This document shows, one piece after another, positions 17,402-25,641 of a DNA stretch of 60,355 nt; positions within the stretch are counted from its first letter, which is position 1, and the number at the start of each line of letters is the position of its first letter. The notes beneath the pieces were generated by a model. The model was given only the letters and a program-made list of their open reading frames with translations, made no database searches and had not been told where the DNA came from. The stretch is from an uncultured Collinsella sp. Lineage in GTDB: Bacteria > Actinomycetota > Coriobacteriia > Coriobacteriales > Coriobacteriaceae. A program made the position numbers and the translations under genes. The stretch is from NCBI GenBank assembly GCA_900767675.1, contig CAAFZX010000015.1, positions 1 to 60,355 on the forward strand, in the 5' to 3' direction.

Positions 17402-17602
17402 ATGGCACCTATCGATATTGTTGTACTGGCTGTTATTGGTATTGCGTTTGTCGCGGTATGCGTGCGCATCTACCGCAAGGGCACCTGCGCCGACTGCGCC
17501 CAGGGTGGCGTTTGCACGGGACATTGTTCCAACAAAAAGGCCTGCGCCGCACTGAAGGGCGTGGACAAGATCACCGAAGACTTGGGCCGCGGTATCAAAT
17601 AG
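17402..17602 (+). CDS. FeoB-associated Cys-rich membrane protein
   Basis: A 66-residue protein with one N-terminal membrane helix (residues 4-22) and a cytosolic Cys-rich part: CADC, GVC, HC and KKAC within residues 29-49. This is the layout of the small FeoB-associated Cys-rich proteins, often listed as FeoC-like, which sit after feoB in anaerobes and may bind iron or an Fe-S cluster. GAGGAGG precedes the ATG. Confidence 0.85.
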   Translation: MAPIDIVVLAVIGIAFVAVCVRIYRKGTCADCAQGGVCTGHCSNKKACAALKGVDKITEDLGRGIK

Positions 17603-17615
17603 GATCCAGGCATCC

Positions 17616-17650
17616 AAGCGCCCCGCGAGCATCCGTTCGCGGGGCGCTTT
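17616..17650 (+). terminator. Terminator of the Cys-rich protein gene
   Basis: Perfect twelve-base stem AAGCGCCCCGCG / CGCGGGGCGCTT with ten-base loop and TTT. Confidence 0.88.
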
Positions 17651-17746
17651 GCACATTTGGGGGCGAGCGTGGCGAATCGAGGCGTCATTTTGGGGTATCG
17701 TTACCCGTACTGATAATTCGTAACCCATCTATAACGGAGTAACCCC

Positions 17747-18826
17747 ATGAGCGCTCGCGTAACCATGAAGGACATAGCCGCCGAGCTTGGCGTTTCCATC
17801 AACACCGTGCACAAGGCCCTGACGGGTAAGGCCGGCGTGAGCGAATCCGTGCGCGCCAAGGTGAATGCCAAGGCCGAGGCCATGGGCTACCATCGCAATA
17901 CGAGCGCCTCGAGCTTGCGCCGCAAGGATATCAACCTGGTGTTTTGCCTGCCCCGCGCAACGCGCGAGGGAGCGTACTTTTTCCGCTACCTGTGGGAAGG
18001 CTGCAATCGCTTTGAGCAAGAGGTCATCGACCAGGGCATTACGGTTGAGCGTATCGAATTGGGCGTGGGCGGCTATGTCGATGAGCTCGAGCAAATCGAC
18101 GAGCGACTGCAGGTGGGCGAGAAGATCGATGGCTTGCTTGCCTATGCGCCGCGCGACGAGCGCGCAACTGAGCTTTTGGGGCAGATTGCCGAGGCAGGTG
18201 TGGCGATTGAGCTCGTCGACGGCGACCGCCCGCATCTGAACCGTTTGGGTGCGAGCTTGGCCGACTATTCGACGGCAGGCAGCCTTATGGCCGAGCAGGC
18301 GTCAAACCTGGTCCATGCTTCTGGGGCCGATGCCCGCGTGCTCCTCTTGACGGGCGATCCGTATACCGATTCGCACTATCTAACTGCTCGCGCCTTCCAT
18401 AAGTACCTGCGCGAACACGATATTCCATGGCAGGTCGAGGACCTTGCCGGCGCCCATACGCAGGTCAAGCAGCTCGAGTGCGAGCTTGAGAAGCGCTTGA
18501 GTTCACCGGACGCCCCTGAGCTCATCTGCAGTGTTTTTGCCGTCGGTTCCGAGGTGGTTGCCGACGCACTCGTCTCGAGTGGCAAGGCCGGCCAGGTCAT
18601 GGTGATTGGCAACGACCTTTTTCCCGAAAGCGTATTGGCCCTGCGCCGCGGCATCTTTACCAATCTTGTCTATAAGGACCCGACGAACCTGGCATATCGC
18701 GGCGCCAAGACGCTGGGCGATTACCTGCTGTGGGGAAAGACCCCGGCGGAGCCCGTGCAGAAGGGCTCTGTCGAGATGGTGTTTGCCAGCAACGTCGATC
18801 GCTACTGCGAGCTCGCGGGAATTTAG
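17747..18826 (+). CDS. LacI family regulator, probable controller of the hexuronate regulon
   Basis: A 359-residue LacI/GalR protein. The DNA-binding domain is RVTMKDIAAELGVSINTVHKAL (helix-turn-helix residues about 5-25; note NTVHKAL in place of the usual ATVSRAL), with the hinge at ASSLRRK and a sugar-binding sensor domain after it. It stands directly before uxaC, whose promoter holds two GGTGAACGTTCACC-type palindromes, the same operator found before the GPH transporter and GH105 genes. It is the obvious candidate to bind them, by position. An ACGGAG site precedes the ATG. Confidence 0.87.
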   Translation: MSARVTMKDIAAELGVSINTVHKALTGKAGVSESVRAKVNAKAEAMGYHRNTSASSLRRKDINLVFCLPRATREGAYFFRYLWEGCNRFEQEVIDQGITVERIELGVGGYVDELEQIDERLQVGEKIDGLLAYAPRDERATELLGQIAEAGVAIELVDGDRPHLNRLGASLADYSTAGSLMAEQASNLVHASGADARVLLLTGDPYTDSHYLTARAFHKYLREHDIPWQVEDLAGAHTQVKQLECELEKRLSSPDAPELICSVFAVGSEVVADALVSSGKAGQVMVIGNDLFPESVLALRRGIFTNLVYKDPTNLAYRGAKTLGDYLLWGKTPAEPVQKGSVEMVFASNVDRYCELAGI

Positions 18827-18848
18827 CCGCTCGTCACGGCTCCAACAA

Positions 18849-18942
18849 CCGTTAAACGGCAAAAACCGACCGTTCACCCCGTGGTGGTTAGGTGAACGTT
18901 CACCTTTTACGTCCTAATGGACTACTATGGGGAACGTTCACC
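18849..18942 (+). promoter_or_regulatory. uxaC promoter: two operators and a 28-bp upstream element
   Basis: Operator 1 GGTGAACGTTCACC (18891-18904, perfect palindrome) contains TTCACC as the -35, followed after 18 bases by TACTAT (-10, about 18923-18928). Operator 2 GGGGAACGTTCACC is at 18929-18942. A 28-base element at 18849-18876 matches one at 23792-23819 at 24 of 28 positions. Confidence 0.8.
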
Positions 18943-18994
18943 TAAAGGATAGCGTGCGCGTGGTGCGCCGCTTTGCCAACAAAGGGGCTGTTTG

Positions 18995-20422
18995 ATGAAA
19001 AACTTTATGGACGATCAGGATTTCCTGCTGAGCACCAAGACCGGTGAGGAGCTGTTCCACAACTTTGCCGAGGGTATGCCCATCGTCGACTACCACTGCC
19101 ACATTTCTCCCAAGGAGATCTGGGAGGACAAGCGTTTTGAGAACATCACCGAGGTTTGGCTGGGCGGCGACCACTACAAGTGGCGCCTGATGCGCGCCAA
19201 CGGCGTCGACGAGCGCTTCATTACCGGTGATGCCCCTGCTCGCGAGAAGTTCCAAAAGTGGGCCGAGACCCTGGGCCGTTGCGTCGGCAACCCCGTTTTT
19301 GAGTGGAGCCACCTGGAGCTTAAGCGCTACTTTGGCTACGAGGGCGTCCTCAACGGCAAGACTGCCCAGGAGGTCTGGGACCTTGCCAACGCCAAGCTCG
19401 CCGAGGCCAGCTTTACCTGCCGCAACCTGATCAAGCAGTCCAACGTCCGCATGATCTGCACCACCGACGACCCCGCCGACAGCTTTGAGTGGCACAAGAA
19501 GATTGCCGCCGACGACAGCTTTGACGTCCAGGTCGTTCCCGCCATGCGCCCCGATGCCGCCCTGCGCATCGAGCGCGGCCAGGAGTTTGCCGACTACTGC
19601 AAGCACCTCTCCGAGGTTGCCGGCGTCGAGGTCAGCGACTTTGAGGGCATGAAGGCCGCCATCTCCAAGCGCTACGACGTTGCCCACGAGTTGGGCTGCC
19701 GCGCTTCTGACCACGCACTCGACTACGTTATGTACGTCCCGGCTACCGCCGACGAGATCGAGGCCATCTTTGCCAAGGGCCTTGCCGCCGAGCCGCTTAC
19801 CGAGGAAGAGGTCCTTAAGTACAAGACCGCCTTTATGCAGTTTGTCGCCGGCGAGTATGTCCGTCTGGGCTGGGCAATGCAGCTGCACTTTGGCTGCAAG
19901 CGCGACAACAACCGCGCCATGTTCGCTAAGCTCGGTCCCGATACCGGCTACGACTGCATCTCCAACTACACACCGTCCGACCAGCTCGCCGATTTCCTTA
20001 ACTCCATCCAGGAGACCTGCGGTCTGCCCAAGACCATCCTGTATAGCCTGAACCCCATCGACAACACCATGATCGATACCGTGATGGGCTGCTTCCAGGA
20101 GGCTCCGACCGCCGGCAAGATCCAGAACGGTTCCGCCTGGTGGTTCAACGACAACGAGGTCGGCATGCGCGAGCAGCTCACGGCTCTGGGCAACGAGGGC
20201 GTGCTGGGCAACTTCGTGGGCATGCTCACCGACTCCCGCTCCTTCCTGTCCTACCCGCGCCACGAGTACTTCCGCCGCGTGCTGTGCAGCGTGATCGGCG
20301 AGTGGGTCGAGCAGGGCAAGTATCCGGCCGATATGGAGCTGCTGGGCGACATCGTGCGCGACATCAGCTACAACAATGCGGTCCGCTACTTTGGCTTTGA
20401 CCTGGATACCGTCGAGGCCTAA
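18995..20422 (+). CDS. uxaC: Uronate isomerase
   Basis: A 475-residue amidohydrolase-fold isomerase converting D-glucuronate to D-fructuronate and D-galacturonate to D-tagaturonate. The metal site is in VDYHCHISPKEI (HxH, near residue 34), with YSLNPIDN and WWFNDNEVGMREQLTALGN near the C-terminus as expected for UxaC. The ATG at 18995 follows AAAGGGG by seven bases and was chosen over the adjacent TTG. It is the first gene of uxaC-uxaB-uxaA and is controlled by the double operator. Confidence 0.96.
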   Translation: MKNFMDDQDFLLSTKTGEELFHNFAEGMPIVDYHCHISPKEIWEDKRFENITEVWLGGDHYKWRLMRANGVDERFITGDAPAREKFQKWAETLGRCVGNPVFEWSHLELKRYFGYEGVLNGKTAQEVWDLANAKLAEASFTCRNLIKQSNVRMICTTDDPADSFEWHKKIAADDSFDVQVVPAMRPDAALRIERGQEFADYCKHLSEVAGVEVSDFEGMKAAISKRYDVAHELGCRASDHALDYVMYVPATADEIEAIFAKGLAAEPLTEEEVLKYKTAFMQFVAGEYVRLGWAMQLHFGCKRDNNRAMFAKLGPDTGYDCISNYTPSDQLADFLNSIQETCGLPKTILYSLNPIDNTMIDTVMGCFQEAPTAGKIQNGSAWWFNDNEVGMREQLTALGNEGVLGNFVGMLTDSRSFLSYPRHEYFRRVLCSVIGEWVEQGKYPADMELLGDIVRDISYNNAVRYFGFDLDTVEA

Positions 20423-20446
20423 ACCCGCATCCAATCAATCGATTCC

Positions 20447-20480
20447 GGGAGCGCCGTTGCCACACGCGGCGCCCCCGTTT
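20447..20480 (+). terminator. Hairpin with T-run between uxaC and uxaB
   Basis: Stem GGGAGCGCCG / CGGCGCCCCC followed by GTTTTG. It may reduce rather than stop read-through, since uxaB has no separate operator visible. Confidence 0.6.
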
Positions 20481-20517
20481 TGCTTGCACGCTAACAGTTA
20501 TCTAAGGAGAGACATAG

Positions 20518-22032
20518 ATGGAGAACATCAGCTACGATACGCTCGAGAAGATCGGCTACAAGGGCTACCTGCTGCCCAAGGATGCCCCCGAGAAGGTTCT
20601 GCAGTTTGGCGAGGGCAATTTCCTGCGCGCCTTCGTCGACCGCTTCTTTGACATGGGCAATGAGGCAACCGGTTGGAACGGCAAGATCGTCATGGTGCAG
20701 CCCATCAGCGGCGCCTTTGGCTTTGCCGACGGCATCAATGCCCAGGACGACCTGTACACCGTGCTGGTGCGCGGTAAGGAGAACGGCAACACGGTTGACG
20801 AGTCTCGCGTGATCAGCGCCTGCAGCCGCTGCCTCAATCCGTACCGCGAGCCGGACTACCACGCCATCATGGAGGTCGCTGTCTCCGACGACCTGGAGAT
20901 CATCGTCTCCAACACCACCGAGGCCGGCATTGCCTACGATCCGTCCTGCAAGGCCGACGACATGCCGCCTGCGAGCTTCCCTGCCAAGCTCGTCCAGGTC
21001 CTTCACACCCGCTGGGCTGCCGGCAAGCCGGGCGTCATCGTGCTCGCCTGCGAGCTTATCGACCACAACGGCGAGGAGCTGCTGCGCATCATGAACCAGT
21101 ACGTGAGCGACTGGGGCTGGGAGGACGAGTTCTCGCAGTGGATGGCCAACGACTGCACCGTCTGCACCACGCTCGTCGACACCATCGTCCCGGGCCGCAT
21201 CCGCGATGCATCCGAGGCTGCAGCGGTTGCCGAGCGTCTGGGCTACGAGGATCCTTTCCTGGCCGTGCGCGAGCCCTTCCAGATGTGGGGCATCCAGGGC
21301 GACGAGTCGCTTGCCGAGAAGCTTCCCTTCGTGAAGGCCGGCCTGCCGGGCGTCTTTGTGACCCCCGACGTCACCCCGTACAAGAAGCGCAAGGTCCGCA
21401 TCCTCAACGGCGCCCACACCGCCTTCGTCCCGGGCTCCTGGGTCGCCGGCTTTGATATCGTGCGCGATTGCATGCACGACGAGACCGTTCGCGGTTTCAT
21501 GAACACCATGCTCTACGACGAGGTCATCCCGACGCTCGCCGCCGACCTGGATGTCGAGGACTGCAAGGCCTTTGCCGCCGCCGTCGAGAACCGCTTCGAC
21601 AACCCGTTTATCGACCATGCGCTGCTTTCCATCTGCCTCAACTCCACGGCCAAGTGGCGCGCCCGCGACCTGCCCACGCTCAAGGACTACGTTGCCCAGA
21701 TCGGCAGCCTGCCCAAGTGCCTGGCCACGAGCCTCGCTACGCTCATCGCCTTCTACACGCAGGAGCTCGTTGCCCGCGACGGCGACGGCCTGCACCTGCG
21801 TCGCGCCGACGGCACCGAGTACACCGCTCAGGACGATGCCTTCGTGCTCGATTTCTACGCTGCCCACGCCGGCGCAGACGATGCCGAGCTGGTGCACGAC
21901 GTGCTCACCAACGAGCAGATGTGGGGCGAGGACCTTACGCAGATCGCCGGTCTTGAGGAGTTTGTCGTCAGCACGCTCGCCGTCGTGCGTACCGAGGGCG
22001 CCAAGCAGGCCTTCGCCAACGCTCAGGCTTAA
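20518..22032 (+). CDS. uxaB: Tagaturonate reductase (altronate oxidoreductase)
   Basis: A 504-residue member of the polyol-specific long-chain dehydrogenase family. VLQFGEGNFLRAFVDRFFD at residues 22-40 is the nucleotide-binding start seen in UxaB and related enzymes, and the conserved catalytic lysine region VRILNGAHTAFVPGSW follows near residue 291. It reduces tagaturonate to altronate with NADH. AAGGAGAG precedes the ATG. Placement between uxaC and uxaA favours UxaB over mannitol or fructuronate reductase. Confidence 0.93.
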   Translation: MENISYDTLEKIGYKGYLLPKDAPEKVLQFGEGNFLRAFVDRFFDMGNEATGWNGKIVMVQPISGAFGFADGINAQDDLYTVLVRGKENGNTVDESRVISACSRCLNPYREPDYHAIMEVAVSDDLEIIVSNTTEAGIAYDPSCKADDMPPASFPAKLVQVLHTRWAAGKPGVIVLACELIDHNGEELLRIMNQYVSDWGWEDEFSQWMANDCTVCTTLVDTIVPGRIRDASEAAAVAERLGYEDPFLAVREPFQMWGIQGDESLAEKLPFVKAGLPGVFVTPDVTPYKKRKVRILNGAHTAFVPGSWVAGFDIVRDCMHDETVRGFMNTMLYDEVIPTLAADLDVEDCKAFAAAVENRFDNPFIDHALLSICLNSTAKWRARDLPTLKDYVAQIGSLPKCLATSLATLIAFYTQELVARDGDGLHLRRADGTEYTAQDDAFVLDFYAAHAGADDAELVHDVLTNEQMWGEDLTQIAGLEEFVVSTLAVVRTEGAKQAFANAQA

Positions 22033-22038
22033 TTTCCC

Positions 22039-22068
22039 GGCGCGGGCACAAGATGACGTGCCCGCGCC
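22039..22068 (+). other. Intergenic hairpin uxaB-uxaA
   Basis: Perfect eleven-base stem GGCGCGGGCAC / GTGCCCGCGCC without a T-run. A candidate for mRNA processing or stabilisation within the operon. Confidence 0.7.
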
Positions 22069-22107
22069 TCGACTTCTGCTCAACCTGTAGGGTTAGGACC
22101 ATTTGTC

Positions 22108-23592
22108 ATGAACACTATCCAGATCAATCCGGCCGATAACGTGATCGTCGCGCTGTCGCCGCTTGCCAAGGGCACCGCCGTCGCGGTTCCCGGGGTGGGC
22201 GAGGTCGTGGCCGTGGAGGATATTCCGCAGGGCCACAAGATGTCCGTGCGCGCCATTGCCGCGGGGGAGGACGTCATCAAGTACGGTCTTCCGATCGGCC
22301 ATGTGACGGGCGACATCCAGCCCGGTCAGTGGCTGCATACGCATAACGTCAAGACCAACCTTTCGGGCGAGGTCGAGTACACGTACAACCCGACGCATCC
22401 GGTCGTTGAGCCGGTCGAGCCCGAGACCTTTATGGGGTTCCGCCGCGCCGACGGTCGCGCCGCGACGCGCAACGAGCTGTGGATCATCCCCACGGTCGGT
22501 TGCGTCAACGAGGTCGCGCGTGCCATGTGCGAGCAGGCTCAGGATCTGGTCGAGGGTTCGCTGGAGGGCGTTTACTACTTCCCGCATCCCTTTGGCTGCT
22601 CGCAGACCGGCGCCGACCATGCCCAGACGCGTCGTCTGCTGGTGGCCCTGTCGCGTCACGCAAACGCCGCGGGTGTACTGTTCCTGTCGCTCGGTTGCGA
22701 GAACTGCACGCACCAGCAGGTGCTCGACGAGCTCGGCGACTTCGATCACGAGCGCGTCCGCTTCCTTACCTGCCAGGATGTAGCTGACGAGCAGGTCGAG
22801 GGCCACAAGATTCTGTCCGAGCTGGCCGACCTGGCCAAGCAGGCCAAGCGTGAGCCTATTCCTGCCTCCGAGCTGGTCATTGGCCTTAAGTGCGGTGGCT
22901 CTGACGGTCTTTCGGGCATTACCGCTAACCCCACGATCGGTCGCGTGAGCGATATGCTCGTCGCCCGCGGCGGCACGTCGGTGCTCACCGAGGTGCCCGA
23001 GATGTTTGGCGCGGAGAGCATTCTGCTCGACCGTTGCGAGGACGAGCAGGTCTTTACCGCCGCCTCTGACATGCTCAACGGCTTTAAGGACTACTTTATC
23101 AGCCACGGCGAGGTCGTCTATGAGAACCCGAGCCCCGGCAACAAGGACGGCGGCATCACCACGCTCGAGGACAAGAGCTGCGGCTGCGTACAGAAGGGCG
23201 GATCTGCCCCCATCGTCGACGTGCTGCCGTATGGTGGCCAGGCAACGAAGCATGGCCTGAATATGCTGTGCGGTCCGGGCAACGACATGGTATCTACCAC
23301 GGCCCTGACGGCTGCCGGTTGCCACGTGATTCTGTTTTCGACCGGCCGCGGCACGCCGTTTGGCGCACCGGCGCCTACACTCAAGGTGTTCACCAACCAG
23401 CGTCTGTGCGACCACAAGGCCAACTGGATGGACTTTAACGCCGGCGTGGTCGCCACGGGCGAGCGCACGCTCGACGAGGCTGCTCACGACCTGTACCAGC
23501 TGGTACTGGAGTGCGCGAGCGGCAAGCTTACTAGTGCCGAGCGCCGCGGCTGCCACGAGATCAGCATCTGGAAGGACGGCGTCTGCCTGTAG
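22108..23592 (+). CDS. uxaA: Altronate dehydratase
   Basis: A 494-residue enzyme that dehydrates D-altronate to 2-keto-3-deoxygluconate. The N-terminal SAF-like domain (ADNVIVALSPLAKGTAV, residues 9-25; LPIGHVTGDIQPGQWLHTHN) is joined to the catalytic domain with FMGFRRADGRAATRNELWI, HPFGCSQTG, SLGCENCTHQ, LKCGGSDGLSGITANP and CGPGNDMVSTTALTAAGCH. The cysteine-rich set fits the iron-dependent UxaA/GarD family. TTAGGA lies before the ATG. Last gene of the uxa operon. Confidence 0.95.
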   Translation: MNTIQINPADNVIVALSPLAKGTAVAVPGVGEVVAVEDIPQGHKMSVRAIAAGEDVIKYGLPIGHVTGDIQPGQWLHTHNVKTNLSGEVEYTYNPTHPVVEPVEPETFMGFRRADGRAATRNELWIIPTVGCVNEVARAMCEQAQDLVEGSLEGVYYFPHPFGCSQTGADHAQTRRLLVALSRHANAAGVLFLSLGCENCTHQQVLDELGDFDHERVRFLTCQDVADEQVEGHKILSELADLAKQAKREPIPASELVIGLKCGGSDGLSGITANPTIGRVSDMLVARGGTSVLTEVPEMFGAESILLDRCEDEQVFTAASDMLNGFKDYFISHGEVVYENPSPGNKDGGITTLEDKSCGCVQKGGSAPIVDVLPYGGQATKHGLNMLCGPGNDMVSTTALTAAGCHVILFSTGRGTPFGAPAPTLKVFTNQRLCDHKANWMDFNAGVVATGERTLDEAAHDLYQLVLECASGKLTSAERRGCHEISIWKDGVCL

Positions 23593-23625
23593 CGCCAAAC
23601 GTGCTTTCATAGGGCGCTGTTGACC

Positions 23626-23663
23626 ATGGCCCCGTCGGGAGTGTTCCCGACGGGGCCATTTTT
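23626..23663 (+). terminator. Terminator of the uxaCBA operon
   Basis: Perfect fifteen-base stem ATGGCCCCGTCGGGA / TCCCGACGGGGCCAT, four-base loop, T-run. Confidence 0.94.
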
Positions 23664-23712
23664 GTTCTGTCCGTTGAGACGCGTCTATCTGAAGTCGTTG
23701 GGGCGGCGAAAA

Positions 23713-23886
23713 CAATAAACGTTCACCCATCCAGCCTGGAATTCGAACTCACTAACTGCTCCTTTAAGCGAGATATTTTTGAGCTATATGTCCGTTCAGC
23801 GGTAAAAAACGACCGTTCAGGGATAATATGCAAGTGAACGTTCACCTATTGTAAGCAATCGCGCATAATCTAGCTAAACGTTCACC
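23713..23886 (+). promoter_or_regulatory. GPH transporter promoter with three operators
   Basis: AGTGAACGTTCACC (23833-23846) overlaps the -35 TTCACC, which is followed after 17 bases by -10 CATAAT (about 23864-23869); GCTAAACGTTCACC (23873-23886) lies just downstream and a further AACGTTCACC half is at 23717-23726. The 28-base element CCGTTCAGCGG...CGACCGTTCA is at 23792-23819. The rest of the 23593-23964 gap has no gene. Confidence 0.8.
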
Positions 23887-23964
23887 TTGGACGACATGCA
23901 GACAGAAGTAGGCATGGACTCAAGTGTCTTGTTCCAAGACAATCGAGATAAGAGAGGGAGCTCG

Positions 23965-25524
23965 ATGACTAACAAGATCGGAAAAAAGCGCAAGATCACA
24001 TTCTGGACGCGCTTGGGCTTTGGTATGGGCGGCATGCTCAACTCCGGTGCCCTGAGCTTTACGCACAGCTACATGGTGCTGTTCCTGTCCACGGAGTGCG
24101 GTCTGTCCGCAGGCGAGGCTGCACTGATCAGCTCGTTTGCCATCTATCTCAACGCCATTCTTTGCCCGCTGATGGGCTTTGTGGCCGATAACTTCTATGC
24201 CACCAAGATCGGCCGCATCTTCGGTCGTCGCCGTTTCTGGATCTTGCTGGCTATCCCGATGATGATCGCCGAGCCGCTCATCTTCGTGGCCACGCCGTTC
24301 GGCTTCCCGTATTATTTCGTGCTGTACCTGATCTACAACGTCGCGTACACGTTCTGCACCGCCAACCTGTCGCCGCTGACCATCGAGATGACCGACGACT
24401 TCAAGGAGCGTACGTACCTCACCGGCTACAAGCACCTCTTTGGTAACGCCGCCGGCTTCCTGATGGCAGCACTCGTCGGCTTTGGCTTTGGCACCTTTGG
24501 CGAGACCAACCCGTTCAGCTACTTCATCATCGCTACGATCAACGCTTCGGTCATGGCAATCTCGCTGCTGTGCGTGTACCTGTCCACGTGGGAGCACACC
24601 CCCGAGGAGGTCGCTCAGGAGAAGATCGAGAGCGTCGGCGAGGGTATCAAGAAGTTCTTCATCGACGTTGTTTCCACCTTCCGCAACAAGTCCTTCCGCA
24701 AGGTCCTGTATGCACAGGTCTCCACGAAGCTTGCTGCTGCCTGCTGGTCTGCCTGCCTGTCCTTCTTCATCGTCTACTGCCTGCAGATTCCTAAGTCCTA
24801 TGAGTCCGTGATGGAGATGCCCGGCAAGGTCGTCGCTATCGTATGCACCGCTATCTGGGTTGCCCTCATGGCCAAGAAGGGCTTCCACAAGTCTTGGTAC
24901 CTGGCCAACGTCGGTTGCGCCGCGTGCATCATCGCGTACAACTACTTCGCCTTTGGTCAGATCAACGGCACCTCTACGGTCGCCATCGCCATGATCGCCT
25001 ACCCCATCATCTTTGCCATCTGGAAGTTCTTCTACGTTGGCTTCCAGTACCTGCCCGATGTTCTGCTCAACTACATCCCCGATGTCGATGAGCTCATCAC
25101 CCTGCGTCGTCGTGAGGGCATCTACAGCTCCGCGCAGCAGCTCTGCCAGCAGATCGCCCAGGCAGTCGCCGTCAACGTATGGGCCATCGTCCTTGCTGCC
25201 TCCGGCTTTATTCAGACCGCCGGCAACAGCGACGCCGTGACCCAGCCCGCCACCGTGCCTTTGTACATCTGCGGCTACATGCTCATCGGCTGCGCCGGTT
25301 TCTTCCTGCTCGCGGCTGTCCTTGCCCGCGGCATCAAGATCGACAAGGAGCAGTGCGACATCCTTTGCGACGAGATCAAGCGCGTCAAGGAGGGTGGCAA
25401 GATGGCCGACGTCAAGCCCGAGGTCAAGGCGCTTTGCGAGGATCTCTCCGGCTTTAAGTACGAGGACTGCTTCGCCCACAACAACGTTGGCTTCCAGGAC
25501 GGCAGCGTAACCCCTGCCGAGTAG
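23965..25524 (+). CDS. GPH-family (MelB-like) sugar:cation symporter, probable (oligo)uronide importer
   Basis: A 519-residue membrane protein with about 12 helices. RLGFGMGGMLNSGALSF near the N-terminus and the loop DNFYATKIGRIFGRRRFWI are characteristic of the glycoside-pentoside-hexuronide family. The start at 23965 follows GAGAGGGAG; an upstream in-frame TTG would add 26 non-family residues. It lies between uxaCBA and the GH28 gene and is under the hexuronate operators, so oligogalacturonides or glycosyl-uronides are the probable substrate. A hydrophilic tail of about 45 residues follows the last helix. Confidence 0.88.
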   Translation: MTNKIGKKRKITFWTRLGFGMGGMLNSGALSFTHSYMVLFLSTECGLSAGEAALISSFAIYLNAILCPLMGFVADNFYATKIGRIFGRRRFWILLAIPMMIAEPLIFVATPFGFPYYFVLYLIYNVAYTFCTANLSPLTIEMTDDFKERTYLTGYKHLFGNAAGFLMAALVGFGFGTFGETNPFSYFIIATINASVMAISLLCVYLSTWEHTPEEVAQEKIESVGEGIKKFFIDVVSTFRNKSFRKVLYAQVSTKLAAACWSACLSFFIVYCLQIPKSYESVMEMPGKVVAIVCTAIWVALMAKKGFHKSWYLANVGCAACIIAYNYFAFGQINGTSTVAIAMIAYPIIFAIWKFFYVGFQYLPDVLLNYIPDVDELITLRRREGIYSSAQQLCQQIAQAVAVNVWAIVLAASGFIQTAGNSDAVTQPATVPLYICGYMLIGCAGFFLLAAVLARGIKIDKEQCDILCDEIKRVKEGGKMADVKPEVKALCEDLSGFKYEDCFAHNNVGFQDGSVTPAE

Positions 25525-25547
25525 GACATACGCATCGTCCATACCAC

Positions 25548-25592
25548 AGGGCCGTGCCACCGGGATTCCGCCGGCAGGCACGGCCCTTTTTT
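25548..25592 (+). terminator. Terminator after the GPH transporter
   Basis: Eleven-base stem AGGGCCGTGCC / GGCACGGCCCT, 18-base loop, T-run. GH28 begins 50 bases later, so some read-through or a weak promoter is likely. Confidence 0.85.
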
Positions 25593-25641
25593 CAACAGCG
25601 TACAATTTGCCTTTAGAGCATCTTTTTTGAGGGAGAGACCC

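Noticed and set aside
20491..22083. Minus-strand open frame opposite uxaB
   Set aside because: Antisense shadow of a well-supported gene with biased Gly/Ala/Val/Leu content.
23740..23765. tRNA T-loop-like sequence (ATTCGAACTC)
   Set aside because: No matching acceptor, anticodon or D stems could be found on either strand.
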